Of a DNA stretch of 64,000 nt, positions 19,261-26,925 are shown one piece after another. Source of the stretch: Xanthobacteraceae bacterium (lineage in GTDB: Bacteria > Pseudomonadota > Alphaproteobacteria > Rhizobiales > Xanthobacteraceae); NCBI GenBank assembly GCA_028290465.1, contig JAQGJU010000027.1, positions 62,001-126,000 on the forward strand. The letters run 5' to 3'. Made by a program: the position numbers and the translations under genes. How positions within the stretch are numbered: the first letter of the stretch is position 1; each line of letters opens with the position of its first letter. The notes under the pieces were generated by a model that was given only the letters and a program-made list of their open reading frames with translations, searched no databases and was not told where the DNA came from.

Positions 19261-19482
19261 ATGACACGTAGAATCATCGATCCGCGCCAGGCGGCCGAGG
19301 CGGCGTTCAAATCGGCCACCACCCGGCCGATGGAACCGTTGCCGAAACCCCCGGCCGTGCCGGGCGCACGCGAGATGGTCTCGCTGCGGCTCGACCGCGA
19401 CGTGCTGGAGCATTTCCAGGCGGGTGGCCCCGGCTGGCAGGACCGGATCAACGCGGCGCTGCGGACCGTCGCCGGTTTGTAG
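19261..19482 (+). CDS. BrnA-like antitoxin domain protein without toxin partner
   Basis: This 73-aa protein (starting MTRRIIDPRQAAEAAF) has a C-terminal block MVSLRLDRDVLEHFQAGG followed by GWQDRINAALRTV, matching the ribbon-helix-helix BrnA antitoxin pattern. BrnA normally neutralises the RNase BrnT and represses its own operon, but no brnT-like frame lies on either side: moaB ends 49 bases upstream and a Lys-rich protein starts 101 bases downstream. In-frame ATGs at 19237 and 19252 give longer options. It may be an orphan regulator. Confidence 0.7.
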   Translation: MTRRIIDPRQAAEAAFKSATTRPMEPLPKPPAVPGAREMVSLRLDRDVLEHFQAGGPGWQDRINAALRTVAGL

Positions 19483-19583
19483 ACGTACATTTTTCCCGGC
19501 CGCGCCCCTCGTGATGACGCGGTCCCGGGTCAGTTGAACCACGAGAGCGATTTTTCGTAACCCTTTCACCGAGCGGAGCCGAT

Positions 19584-19907
19584 ATGGCAGATCATTCGAA
19601 GAAGAACGACGCGGACGCCCAGTTCGCCAAGGCGCAGCGCGCCGAGGACGGGCGCAAGGCGATGACGGAATACGAATCCGAAGCCGCGGCGACGCGGGCC
19701 AAGACCGAACGGCTGCGGGCGCTGCGTCTCGCGCGCGACGCGGCCGGCATTCCGCCGCCCGCCAAGCCGAAGGCCGCGAAAAAGGCTGCCGCGGGAACTA
19801 CGAAGGCCGGCACCGCCAAGAAGGCACCCGCCAAAAAGAAGTCGAAGAAGGAAACCTCCACGCTATCGGAGTGGATGGACAATGAGCGCAAGGACGGCCG
19901 GAGCTGA
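19584..19907 (+). CDS. Small Lys/Ala-rich protein, unknown function
   Basis: This 107-aa soluble, strongly basic protein has an Arg/Glu-rich helical N-terminal half (KAMTEYESEAAATRAKTERL), then a Pro/Lys/Ala repeat linker (AKPKAAKKAAAGTTKAG), and ends in the compact motif LSEWMDNERKDGR. The ATG has a GAGCGGAG site upstream. The Lys-Ala linker resembles nucleic-acid-binding tails, but no defined domain is recognised. Confidence 0.72.
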   Translation: MADHSKKNDADAQFAKAQRAEDGRKAMTEYESEAAATRAKTERLRALRLARDAAGIPPPAKPKAAKKAAAGTTKAGTAKKAPAKKKSKKETSTLSEWMDNERKDGRS

Positions 19908-20074
19908 ATTCGGTTCGCCTCGATCGGTGGAAGGTTTTTCCCTTCTTGAAGGCTTCTCTACCTGCACGGAACCGTCGTTGCGTGTCGCGCCGCTAGCGCG
20001 ATGCGTGACTCTGGCGTTTCGGATGCGCGGCGGGTAGGTGTAGCTATGCGCAGTATCCAAGAGTTGGCCCGGGC

Positions 20075-21268
20075 ATGAAGCCTGTCGTGGAACCAAGCCC
20101 CACCGGCGACTCGCCGATGGAGCGGACGCTGCGTCAGCGCGTGCGCCAGCAGGAAATTCTGGCCGAGCTTGGCGTGCTGGCCTTGCAGGGCACGCCGTTC
20201 GTGCAACTGCTCGACCATACCGCGCGCCTGACCGCCGAAGGTCTGGAAGCCGAATTCTGCAAGGTGCTGGAATATCTGCCGGCCGAACGCCGATTGCTGG
20301 TCCGCGCTGGCGTCGGCTGGGGTGAGGGCATCGTCGGCGTTGCCAGTGTCGGGGCCGATCTTGAATCGCCGGCCGGTTATGCGTTGCAGACCGGCAAGCC
20401 GGTGATCTCCAATCATTTGGAAAACGAAGAGCGGTTCCGTACGCCGGAACTGCTGGTGCGCTTTGGCATCCGCCGGGCGATGAACGTGATCCTGCAAGGC
20501 GACGGGTCGCCGTATGGCGTGCTCGAGGTCGACAGCCGCGCCGAAGGTGAGTTCAGTGCGCACGACATCGCCTTCCTGCAGGGCGCGGCCAATCTTCTCG
20601 GCATGGCGATCGAGCGCCAGCGTTACGAGGCCAAGCTGAAGTCGGCGTTGGATCGCCATCAGATGCTGCTGATGGAGATCAGCCATCGGGTGAAGAACAG
20701 CCTGCAACTCGTCGCCAGCATGCTGCATCTACAGGCCAAGGCGGTCGGCGATCCGGTATTGACGGGCCATCTTGGCGAAGCCTCGAACCGGGTGTCGGCG
20801 GTGGCGCGGGCTTATGATCGGCTGGCCGTTGATGCCGATGTCGAGCGGATCGAAATCGGCGGTTATCTTCGCGAGGTCTGCAAGGATTTCGACGACGCGG
20901 TGGCGCATTGCGAGATCAAGGTCGAAGCGCTGGAGCGCGCCTATCTGGCGACCACAGCGGCGATTCCACTGGCCCTGATCGTCAGCGAGCTGGTCACCAA
21001 CGCCGCCAAATACGGCTACCCGAAAGGAACCGGTGGTCCGATCTGGGTCAGCGTGAGGCGGCCGGACAGCGGCCAATTGTCGATCTCGGTGCGCGACGAG
21101 GGCGTCGGATTGCCGGCCGATTTCGATCCGGCCACGAGCAAAGGTCTCGGCATGCGCATCGTCACCGCGCTGGCGCGTCAGCTCGGCGCGACGCTCAGGC
21201 AGCAGCCGCTGGCGCGCGGCACCGAATTTTCGCTGGTGCTGCCGATCGAGGCGGACGTTAAGTCTTAA
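20075..21268 (+). CDS. GAF-domain sensor histidine kinase, HisKA_2 family
   Basis: This 397-aa cytoplasmic kinase has a GAF domain at about residues 25-180 (ILAELGVLALQGTPF, then GVLEVDSRAEGEFSAHDIAF). A HisKA_2 dimerisation segment follows with phospho-acceptor His204 in MEISHRVKNSLQLVASML, then a HATPase with ALIVSELVTNAAKYGYP and RDEGVGLP. No membrane segment is seen, so it senses a cytosolic or diffusible cue through GAF. HisKA_2 kinases usually pair with stand-alone receivers, and in alphaproteobacteria several feed the PhyR general stress switch; no partner is adjacent here. Confidence 0.9.
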   Translation: MKPVVEPSPTGDSPMERTLRQRVRQQEILAELGVLALQGTPFVQLLDHTARLTAEGLEAEFCKVLEYLPAERRLLVRAGVGWGEGIVGVASVGADLESPAGYALQTGKPVISNHLENEERFRTPELLVRFGIRRAMNVILQGDGSPYGVLEVDSRAEGEFSAHDIAFLQGAANLLGMAIERQRYEAKLKSALDRHQMLLMEISHRVKNSLQLVASMLHLQAKAVGDPVLTGHLGEASNRVSAVARAYDRLAVDADVERIEIGGYLREVCKDFDDAVAHCEIKVEALERAYLATTAAIPLALIVSELVTNAAKYGYPKGTGGPIWVSVRRPDSGQLSISVRDEGVGLPADFDPATSKGLGMRIVTALARQLGATLRQQPLARGTEFSLVLPIEADVKS

Positions 21269-21277
21269 GCACTTGTC

Positions 21278-22123
21278 TTAAAGAGTCAGCTCCCACGTCT
21301 CCCCGACCAGTTCGACGCCGAAGGAGCGATGCGGCTCTGTGCCGACGTGCGTGAAGCCGGCGCGCTGATAGATCGCACGCGCGCCGACCAGGATGCTCTG
21401 CGTCCACAGCGTGATTTTCCGATAACCGCGTTCGCGCGCAAAATCGATGCATTGCTCGACCAGCGCACGGCCGACGCCGTGACCACGCGCCGACGGCTCG
21501 ACCAGCAGCAAGCGCAATTTCGCGACCTCGTCCGATGCGCGCACCAGAAACACCGAGCCGACCGGTGCGCCGTTGATCTCGGCGATCCAGCAGGCTTCGC
21601 GCGTTGCATCAAAATCGCGCAGGAAGCCGGCCGCGATCTCGGCCACCAATGCTTCGAACGAAATGCTCCAGCCATATTCCTGCGCGTACAGCGCGCCATG
21701 GCGGGCGACGACCCAGCCGATATCGCCGGGCCGGTGCGGGCGCAACGTGAAGGGCGCCGGTGTCGTATCGGTCATCGTCTCGATGGTGCCCATCGCGGCC
21801 ACCAGATGATCCTGCGCGGCGTCCGGCAAACGCGCCAGCGTCGCCGCGACGGCTTGCCGCGAGCGCTTTTCGCAGATCGCGAATTCGGCGCGGCCCTTGG
21901 CGGTGAGTTCGAGCCGGTTCTGCCGGCGGTCGCCCGGTGTCGGCGTGCGATCGATCAGGCCGCGCACCGCAAAGCCGCGCAGGATGCGGCTGAGATAGCC
22001 GTGGTCGAGCCCGAGCGCTTCCGCGATCTCGGTCGCGGACGGCTGGTCGCGATGCGCCAGTTCGTACAGCACCCGCATGTCGGTCAGCGAAAACGGCAGG
22101 TCGAGGAAGCTCTCCTGCAGCAC
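21278..22123 (-). CDS. MarR-GNAT fusion (transcriptional regulator / N-acetyltransferase), N-terminus displaced by frameshift
   Basis: The uninterrupted frame (281 codons from a GTG) encodes a MarR winged helix (LTDMRVLYELAHRDQPSATEIAEAL, wing near TPTPGDRRQNRLELTAKG) fused to a GNAT domain (PHRPGDIGWVVARHGALYAQEYGW, acetyl-CoA loop VEPSARGHGVGRALVEQC). Family members begin about 30 residues earlier. Those residues exist in another frame just upstream, so one base seems to be missing near 22134 (see the next entry). A palindromic operator lies before the true start. It is probably an autoregulated regulator; the acetylated substrate is unknown. Confidence 0.85.
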   Translation of the reverse strand: MLQESFLDLPFSLTDMRVLYELAHRDQPSATEIAEALGLDHGYLSRILRGFAVRGLIDRTPTPGDRRQNRLELTAKGRAEFAICEKRSRQAVAATLARLPDAAQDHLVAAMGTIETMTDTTPAPFTLRPHRPGDIGWVVARHGALYAQEYGWSISFEALVAEIAAGFLRDFDATREACWIAEINGAPVGSVFLVRASDEVAKLRLLLVEPSARGHGVGRALVEQCIDFARERGYRKITLWTQSILVGARAIYQRAGFTHVGTEPHRSFGVELVGETWELTL

Positions 22124-22131
22124 GCCGAGCT

Positions 22132-22212
22132 GGCGGTGTAAGCGCGGTTGAAACGGCGCACCGCCGCGACGCGGGCCTCGAACGCCGGATTGGTAGGATT
22201 TGGTATATTCAT
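22132..22212 (-). other. Frameshifted N-terminal part of the MarR-GNAT gene
   Basis: From ATG 22212 the minus strand reads MNIPNPTNPAFEAR followed by VAAVRRFNRAYT, which then continues sensibly only in the downstream frame as RQLGVLQESFLDLPFSL. The family motif is V-R-R-F-N-x-x-Y-T-R-Q-x-G-V-L-Q. The junction reads ACCGCC where ACCCGCC would restore the frame, so a single C is missing at about 22132-22137. It could be a real mutation or a sequencing/assembly error. Confidence 0.7.
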
Positions 22213-22226
22213 CAGCCCATCATGAC

Positions 22227-22253
22227 GAGATAGTTGACTGAGTCAAATATCTC
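22227..22253. promoter_or_regulatory. 27-bp palindromic operator and promoter of the MarR-GNAT gene
   Basis: The central 13-mer TTGACTGAGTCAA is perfectly palindromic. Flanks GAGATA and TATCTC extend the symmetry to 12 of 13 base pairs, which is the usual form of a MarR-family operator. On the minus strand its right arm doubles as a -35 element (TTGACT, 22246-22241), and CATGAT at 22224-22219 lies 16 bases further on as a -10. Transcription would then begin almost at ATG 22212, giving a leaderless message repressed by its own product. Confidence 0.65.
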
Positions 22254-22833
22254 GGGAGCCGAGCAACACGACGCCGCTGCGCAGCGTGACGAGGCGTTTA
22301 CCGCCGAGTCGGCGCAGCAGCCCACGCTCGGCGTCCGGACCAGTGTGGCCGCGGAGTTCGAGATAGAACCGCTTGGCGATCAGCAGGCCCTGGTCGGGAT
22401 GCGGGCGCAGCGCGATCGACGTCGCGACGAACCACAGCGCCTCCATCAAAGCGGGCCGCAGCGTGTCGGGCGAGGGCGCGCGGCGGAACACGGCGGCCAG
22501 TCTGTCGGCCCGTCCGCCGATCTCCGCCGCCTCGATGAAGCGCCGAACCTCGGCGACCCAGCCCGGATCCAGTACGGCCCCCGGCCGCAGGAACAGCAGC
22601 CACGGCGCGCGGGCCGACGCGGCCGCATCGGCAAGGCGCTGGCCCAGCGGCGCGTCGGACGACATCCACCGGCAGCCGGCAACGTCCGCGACCGCCGCCG
22701 TATCGTCGGTTGAACCGCTATCCGCCACGATGGCTTCGCTGACGACGCCAGCGGTCGCGCCCGGAACCAGCGCGGCCAACGTCGCGACCAGCCGATGCGC
22801 ATCGTTGCGCGTGGCGATGACCACGCTCAGCAT
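22243..22833 (-). CDS. Family 2 glycosyltransferase-like protein
   Basis: This 196-aa protein has a GT-A nucleotide-sugar-binding fold: MLSVVIATRNDAHRLVATL at the N-terminus, VADSGSTDDTAAVA as the first acidic loop, and WLLFLRPGAVLDPGW in place of the usual DxD region (the DxD aspartates are replaced by RPGAVLD). It is shorter than typical GT2 enzymes (about 230-300 aa) and probably binds UDP-sugar weakly or differently. The stop codon overlaps the operator of the downstream MarR-GNAT gene. Confidence 0.75.
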   Translation of the reverse strand: MLSVVIATRNDAHRLVATLAALVPGATAGVVSEAIVADSGSTDDTAAVADVAGCRWMSSDAPLGQRLADAAASARAPWLLFLRPGAVLDPGWVAEVRRFIEAAEIGGRADRLAAVFRRAPSPDTLRPALMEALWFVATSIALRPHPDQGLLIAKRFYLELRGHTGPDAERGLLRRLGGKRLVTLRSGVVLLGSRDI

Positions 22834-22921
22834 GTTTTATTCCCTCAGCCCGGCCGCAGCCTAAACAGCTTTGGCGTTCCACGCCTGCCTAATGGATAGG
22901 CGCGGGCGAGGGCAAGGTTTA

Positions 22922-22970
22922 GAGCATGATCCCGAAAAGTGGGTACCGGTTTTCGGACAAGGTCATGCTC
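22922..22970. repeat. Dispersed hairpin repeat, copy A
   Basis: Outer arms GAGCATGA / TCATGCTC and inner arms CCGAAAA / TTTTCGG surround the apical segment GTGGGTACCGG. Three other copies in this window keep the apex but change both arms together. It lies between the glycosyltransferase and DUF3551 genes, both on the minus strand. Confidence 0.8.
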
Positions 22971-22980
22971 AAACTATAGG

Positions 22981-23214
22981 TTAGCGATAATGCCGGCGCC
23001 GGGGCCGATCGTCGGCGCGCGCCGCGAATGGATTACGCTGGCAGAATCCGCCGACCCCGCTCACGGTCGCCTGACATTGCTGGAAGCTGACAAAGCCGCA
23101 ATTGCGCGTGCTCCAGTCATAGACCGCGCACCACGGATAGGTGCGGGCCTGGCTTTCCGGCGCGCCCGCCATCATGGCCGTCAGCACGACGCCAATCCCG
23201 ATCCATTTCTTCAT
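22981..23214 (-). CDS. Small secreted DUF3551-like protein
   Basis: This 77-aa protein has a signal peptide (MKKWIGIGVVLTAMMAGAP) and a Cys-rich mature part: YPWCAVYDWSTRNCGFVSF then QCQATVSGVGGFCQRNPF, the DUF3551 pattern that is expanded in Bradyrhizobium and relatives. ATG 23214 has GGAG 7-8 bases upstream; the longer frame from 23370 is not supported. The four cysteines probably form disulfides in the periplasm. Function unknown. Confidence 0.82.
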   Translation of the reverse strand: MKKWIGIGVVLTAMMAGAPESQARTYPWCAVYDWSTRNCGFVSFQQCQATVSGVGGFCQRNPFAARADDRPRRRHYR

Positions 23215-23351
23215 CCTGGTCTCCCGCGTCGGTCTCTTGTTGGTCTCTTGGCGGCCGTTCGGCGTCGTTGATGTCGCGGAAAGAACCCTGTGACGGCTTT
23301 CCGGTTGCATCAACAGCCCGGCAACCCCCGGAACATTGTCGCCCAAAAATT

Positions 23352-23366
23352 GTTCTTGTTTTGTTC
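23352..23366 (+). promoter_or_regulatory. LexA (SOS) box before the radical-SAM gene
   Basis: The site GTTCTTGTTTTGTTC matches the alphaproteobacterial LexA consensus GTTC-N7-GTTC exactly. It ends 24 bases before the ATG of the radical-SAM gene, where a repressor would cover the promoter. Confidence 0.72.
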
Positions 23367-23390
23367 TCAACGTCGTTCTAGGTTCGAATC

Positions 23391-24605
23391 ATGGCCCGAT
23401 CCTCCGCTGCCCGCAGACTGCCCGATGTTCACCCGGCCGAGGCAACGCCTCCGGCGAATTCTGGCGCGCCTGACGCCAGTTCTAACGCCTCTATGCCGGC
23501 GCTGGCGCCGGTATCGATCGAGGGGATCGGCACCGCGGCGGTCGAGCGCGAGCGGCGGCGCGGCCGTGGCGCGCAGTCCAATGCGTCCGGCCGTTATGAA
23601 GGGGTCGCCCGCGTCGCGTTCGACGATGGCTGGCAGAGCCTGGAAGAACTGCCGCCGTTCCAGACCAGCGTGACCCTGGACGCGACCCGGAAAGTGATCA
23701 CCCGCAACGAGTCACCCGACATCTCGTTCGACCGCTCGATCAATCCGTATCGCGGCTGCGAGCATGGTTGCGTGTACTGCTTCGCGCGTCCGACCCATGC
23801 CTATCTCGGGCTGTCGCCGGGCCTTGATTTCGAAACCAAGCTGTTCGCCAAGCCGAATGCCCCGGAGCTGTTGGAGCGCGAACTGGCGGCGCCCGGCTAC
23901 GAGCCGCGCACCATCGCGATCGGTACCAACACCGATCCGTATCAGCCGATCGAGCGGCAGCATCAGATCATGCGCGGCATTCTCGAAGTGCTGGAGCGCG
24001 TCGGCCATCCGGTCGGCATCGTGACCAAATCGGCGCTGGTGACGCGCGACATCGACATCCTGTCGCGTCTCGCCAAACGCAATCTGGTCAAGGTGGCGCT
24101 GTCGGTGACCACGCTCGATCCGGCGCTCGCGCGTACGATGGAACCCCGCGCGGCGACGCCGTCGCGCCGACTTGAGGCGCTGCGCCAATTGTCGGCCGCC
24201 GGCATTCCGACCACCGTCATGGTGGCACCCGTCATCCCGGCCATCAATGATGCCGAGATCGAGCGCATCCTGGATGCGGCGGCGTTCGCCGGCGTGAAGA
24301 GTGCCGGCTACGTGCTGCTGCGGCTGCCGTTGGAAGTCAGGGATCTGTTCCGCGAATGGCTGCTGGCCAATTACCCGGACCGTTTCCGCCATGTGTTCAA
24401 GCTGATCCGCGATATGCGCGGCGGTAAGGATTACGACTCGGCCTGGGGCACGCGGATGAAGGGCGCCGGTCCCTATGCCTATCTGATCGGCCGCCGCTTT
24501 GAGATGGCGTGCGAGCGATACGGCCTCAATCTCAACAAGGCGCGGCTGAGCACCGAACATTTCGAGAAGCCGAAGAAGCAGGACGCGCAGCTGAGTTTGT
24601 TTTGA
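23391..24605 (+). CDS. PA0069-family radical SAM protein (SPL-like)
   Basis: This 404-aa radical S-adenosylmethionine enzyme has the 4Fe-4S motif C-x3-C-x2-C as RGCEHGCVYCFARPTH. It is followed by a TIM-barrel with TNTDPYQPIE, VGIVTKSALVTRDIDIL and VKVALSVTTLDPALAR, and it ends NKARLSTEHFEKPKKQ. These are features of the PA0069/Rv2578c group, which is related to spore photoproduct lyase. The Ala/Pro-rich first 50 residues are variable. A LexA box upstream suggests DNA-damage induction and a possible role in lesion repair, which is inference. A decayed copy of its 3' end lies at 32105-32147. Confidence 0.88.
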   Translation: MARSSAARRLPDVHPAEATPPANSGAPDASSNASMPALAPVSIEGIGTAAVERERRRGRGAQSNASGRYEGVARVAFDDGWQSLEELPPFQTSVTLDATRKVITRNESPDISFDRSINPYRGCEHGCVYCFARPTHAYLGLSPGLDFETKLFAKPNAPELLERELAAPGYEPRTIAIGTNTDPYQPIERQHQIMRGILEVLERVGHPVGIVTKSALVTRDIDILSRLAKRNLVKVALSVTTLDPALARTMEPRAATPSRRLEALRQLSAAGIPTTVMVAPVIPAINDAEIERILDAAAFAGVKSAGYVLLRLPLEVRDLFREWLLANYPDRFRHVFKLIRDMRGGKDYDSAWGTRMKGAGPYAYLIGRRFEMACERYGLNLNKARLSTEHFEKPKKQDAQLSLF

Positions 24606-24672
24606 AAAAGGCTGTGGCGGTTAGACAAGAAGCGAACGGAGGGCCGTAAAGTTGTCCGGTGCTGGCCTACCG

Positions 24673-24688
24673 AGGCAAACGATTGCCT
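24673..24688. promoter_or_regulatory. LacI-type operator 1 (upstream of tctC-like gene)
   Basis: AGGCAAACGATTGCCT is a 16-bp palindrome with one mismatched pair and a central CG, as LacI-family operators have. It lies 55 bases before the receptor gene start. The same core recurs at 29878 and 30060. Confidence 0.7.
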
Positions 24689-24742
24689 AAGTTGCCGTAA
24701 TCTGCTTTCCTCCTGCCAACAATAAATGCAGGGAGGAAGACC

Positions 24743-25717
24743 ATGGGCGTGTTCAAGACGATATTTGCGGCGTCAATCGGCGGTCTGGCCGGGATGGCCT
24801 TTTGCTCGATCGCGGCCGCTCAGTCGGGCGGATATCCCAACCAGGTCGTGCGTTTCGTCGTCCCGACGTCAGCCGGCAGCATCACCGATGCGATTGGGCG
24901 GGTGATCGCGGACAAACTCACGGTGATGTGGAAACAACCGGTCGTCATTGAAAATAGGCCGGGCCTCGCCGGCACCGCTTCGGTCGCCAAGGCGATGCCC
25001 GACGGTTACACGCTTTTGCTGAACTCGAACGGGCATACCATCGCGACGGCGGTAAACAAGACTGTGCCGTTTGACCCGGTCAAAGACTTCGCCGGTGTGA
25101 TGCAGATCGCCACGGCGCCGCAGGCGATCATCATTCCGCCCGACATGCCGGTGAATAGTCTCAAAGAATGGATCGCGCTTGCGGCGCAGAAGCCGAGCGA
25201 GTTGAACTTCGCGTCGGCCGGGCTCGCGACCGCGACATTCCTGGCCGCCGAAATCCTGCGGACAAACGCCAAGATCACCATCACGCATGTTCCGTCCAAG
25301 GGTGCCACTGAAGCCGTGACGGGCGTGATGCGCGGCGACACTCAGCTCTTTTTCGCACAAGTCTCCACGGCGAGCGAGTTGCAAGCCGCCAACAAGGTCA
25401 AGGTCCTGGCCGTGAACGCCGCAAAGCGCGTTCCGCAGCTTCCGAACGTGCCGACGATCGTCGAGGCCGGTTTGCCCGATTTCAAATACAACAACTGGTT
25501 CGGGCTGCTGGCGCCAGCCGCCACGCCGGCGGATATTTTGGAAAAACTGCACCGGGACGTATCGACGGTTCTGGCGATGCCGGATGTCGCCGAAAAATTG
25601 ATGGTGCAGGGCATTTTTCCCGCGCCGCTTGGCCCAAAGGAGTTCAATGCCGCCATCGCGGCCGACACCGAGCGCTACACCAAGCTGCTGAAGGAGTCCG
25701 GTCTGACGGCCAATTGA
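24743..25717 (+). CDS. TctC/Bug-family periplasmic solute-binding protein
   Basis: This 324-aa secreted receptor of tripartite tricarboxylate-type transporters has a signal peptide (FAASIGGLAGMAFCSIAAAQS) followed by the family landmarks YPNQVVRFVVPTSAGSITD, VIENRPGLAGTASVAKA, PDGYTLLLNSNGHTIATAV and PFDPVKDF. Bug proteins bind carboxylates or aromatic acids in the periplasm. No TctA/TctB membrane genes are in the window, as is usual for orphan Bug receptors. The ATG has a GGGAGGAA site. A LacI-type operator upstream ties it to the nearby regulator and catabolic operon. Confidence 0.9.
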   Translation: MGVFKTIFAASIGGLAGMAFCSIAAAQSGGYPNQVVRFVVPTSAGSITDAIGRVIADKLTVMWKQPVVIENRPGLAGTASVAKAMPDGYTLLLNSNGHTIATAVNKTVPFDPVKDFAGVMQIATAPQAIIIPPDMPVNSLKEWIALAAQKPSELNFASAGLATATFLAAEILRTNAKITITHVPSKGATEAVTGVMRGDTQLFFAQVSTASELQAANKVKVLAVNAAKRVPQLPNVPTIVEAGLPDFKYNNWFGLLAPAATPADILEKLHRDVSTVLAMPDVAEKLMVQGIFPAPLGPKEFNAAIAADTERYTKLLKESGLTAN

Positions 25718-25760
25718 ATCGGGCCGAGACAACAGCATTGCGCTGGCGGCATGGTGGCGT

Positions 25761-26705
25761 CTAAGGCTTCATGTACTTCGCGAAGAACGCCATCGTGTCG
25801 GCAATGGCCTGGACCTGCATCGGGTCCGGGGCATAGACGCCTTCGGCGTTACGCTGCGGGAATACGAAGCCGTGCAGCGCGTGATCGTAGCTCGCCCACT
25901 CCGCATCCTTGCCGGCCTCAGCGAGCAGATCGTAGCTGACGCGGAATATTCCCTGCAGTTCGTCGCTGTCGCGGCCTTGCACCAAAATCGGCGTCGCGAT
26001 CGTGTTGACGCGTTGACGCGCGACCTCTTCGGTAATGCGCGAGCGAACCTTTGCCGGATCGCGCATGATCATTTTCTCGACATTCAGCATGCCGGTTTTT
26101 GGATCGATCGAGGCGGTCTGGTCCGGCCTCAGCCGCAGGAATTCATGCGCGGCCGGTTCGCTCGCCACCATGGCGCAGAAACCATGATACTCGGACGAGA
26201 TCTTGAGTGCCATTTCGCCGCCATGGCTGACGCCCATATAACCGACACGCTTGGCGTCGATGAATGGCAAGGTCTTGACGTATTCCGCAACGGCGATGGC
26301 GTCTTCGTATTCGAGCGGTCCGCGATTGAACAGTTGCCGGTGCTGGCGGCCGGATTGAATCAGTTTGCCGACCCGGTCGTAGGCATAATCGACCTCGGCG
26401 CGATAGCGCATCCATGCGATCGCATAGCCGGCTTTAAGAAATTCATCCTGGGTCCAGCTACGATTCTGGGTGTGCTCGCGCAGCATCGCCATGCCGCCGC
26501 CGCCATTACCGGTCGCAAACAGCACGATCGGAAAGGGTCCAGGGCCTTCCGGCTTGCGCAACCCGATCGGAATGTAAGCACCGTCCGCCATCTCGATGTA
26601 CATCAGATGCACTGGGATCGCAGAACCGCGCACCGGCTCCGTCACGACGACATGTTCGGGATCCAAAGTGGAGAAGGTGGGCTGGGAGATGGCAGCGTCG
26701 TCCAT
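25761..26705 (-). CDS. Alpha/beta hydrolase (dienelactone-hydrolase-like)
   Basis: This 314-aa cytoplasmic hydrolase has the nucleophile elbow GYMGVSHGGEMAL (Ser in G-x-S-x-G-G), an oxyanion-side stretch PIVLFATGNGGGGMAML, and the His in SYDHALHGFVFPQ. Start ATG 26705 (MDDAAISQPTF) has GAGGG about 8 bases upstream; the extension to 26780 is rejected. It is convergent with the TctC-like gene and divergent from the LacI-type regulator, so it probably acts on an ester, lactone or acyl intermediate of the same pathway. Substrate not deducible. Confidence 0.82.
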   Translation of the reverse strand: MDDAAISQPTFSTLDPEHVVVTEPVRGSAIPVHLMYIEMADGAYIPIGLRKPEGPGPFPIVLFATGNGGGGMAMLREHTQNRSWTQDEFLKAGYAIAWMRYRAEVDYAYDRVGKLIQSGRQHRQLFNRGPLEYEDAIAVAEYVKTLPFIDAKRVGYMGVSHGGEMALKISSEYHGFCAMVASEPAAHEFLRLRPDQTASIDPKTGMLNVEKMIMRDPAKVRSRITEEVARQRVNTIATPILVQGRDSDELQGIFRVSYDLLAEAGKDAEWASYDHALHGFVFPQRNAEGVYAPDPMQVQAIADTMAFFAKYMKP

Positions 26706-26716
26706 GTTAGACCCTC

Positions 26717-26791
26717 TACACGCTTTTGCTGGATGCGAACGGCATAATAAAGTGGATACTAACGCGGCGGCGGCGAACAAGACAGTGCCGT
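26717..26791 (+). pseudogene. Decayed fragment of the TctC-like gene
   Basis: The segment keeps TACACGCTTTTGCTG identical to 25007-25021 of the intact tctC-like gene, then GCGAACGG-CATA against TCGAACGGGCATA, and later GAACAAGACAGTGCCGT against AAACAAGACTGTGCCGT at about 25053. Translation gives YTLLLDANG and ANKTVPY, matching YTLLLNSNG and VNKTVPF. It lies in the promoter region between the hydrolase and regulator genes and is a scar of duplication or rearrangement. Confidence 0.6.
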
Positions 26792-26925
26792 ACTGGCGCG
26801 CGCCGGACCAGCCCGGCCATGAGCGAGAAAATACGGCCGGGACGCAATTGTCATTCGCGCATGAAATTCAGTAGGGTGGGGCGACAGTTGTGCCGTTCCG
26901 TCACTTTTCTCGCTGCCTGGCCCCC

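Noticed and set aside
19968-19995. EcfG -35-like GGAAC before the GAF kinase
   Set aside because: No CGTT at 16-17 bases downstream.
23333-23357. Possible EcfG promoter (GGAAC then TGTT) before the radical-SAM gene
   Set aside because: The -10 lacks the conserved CGTT at the right spacing; the LexA box explains the region better.
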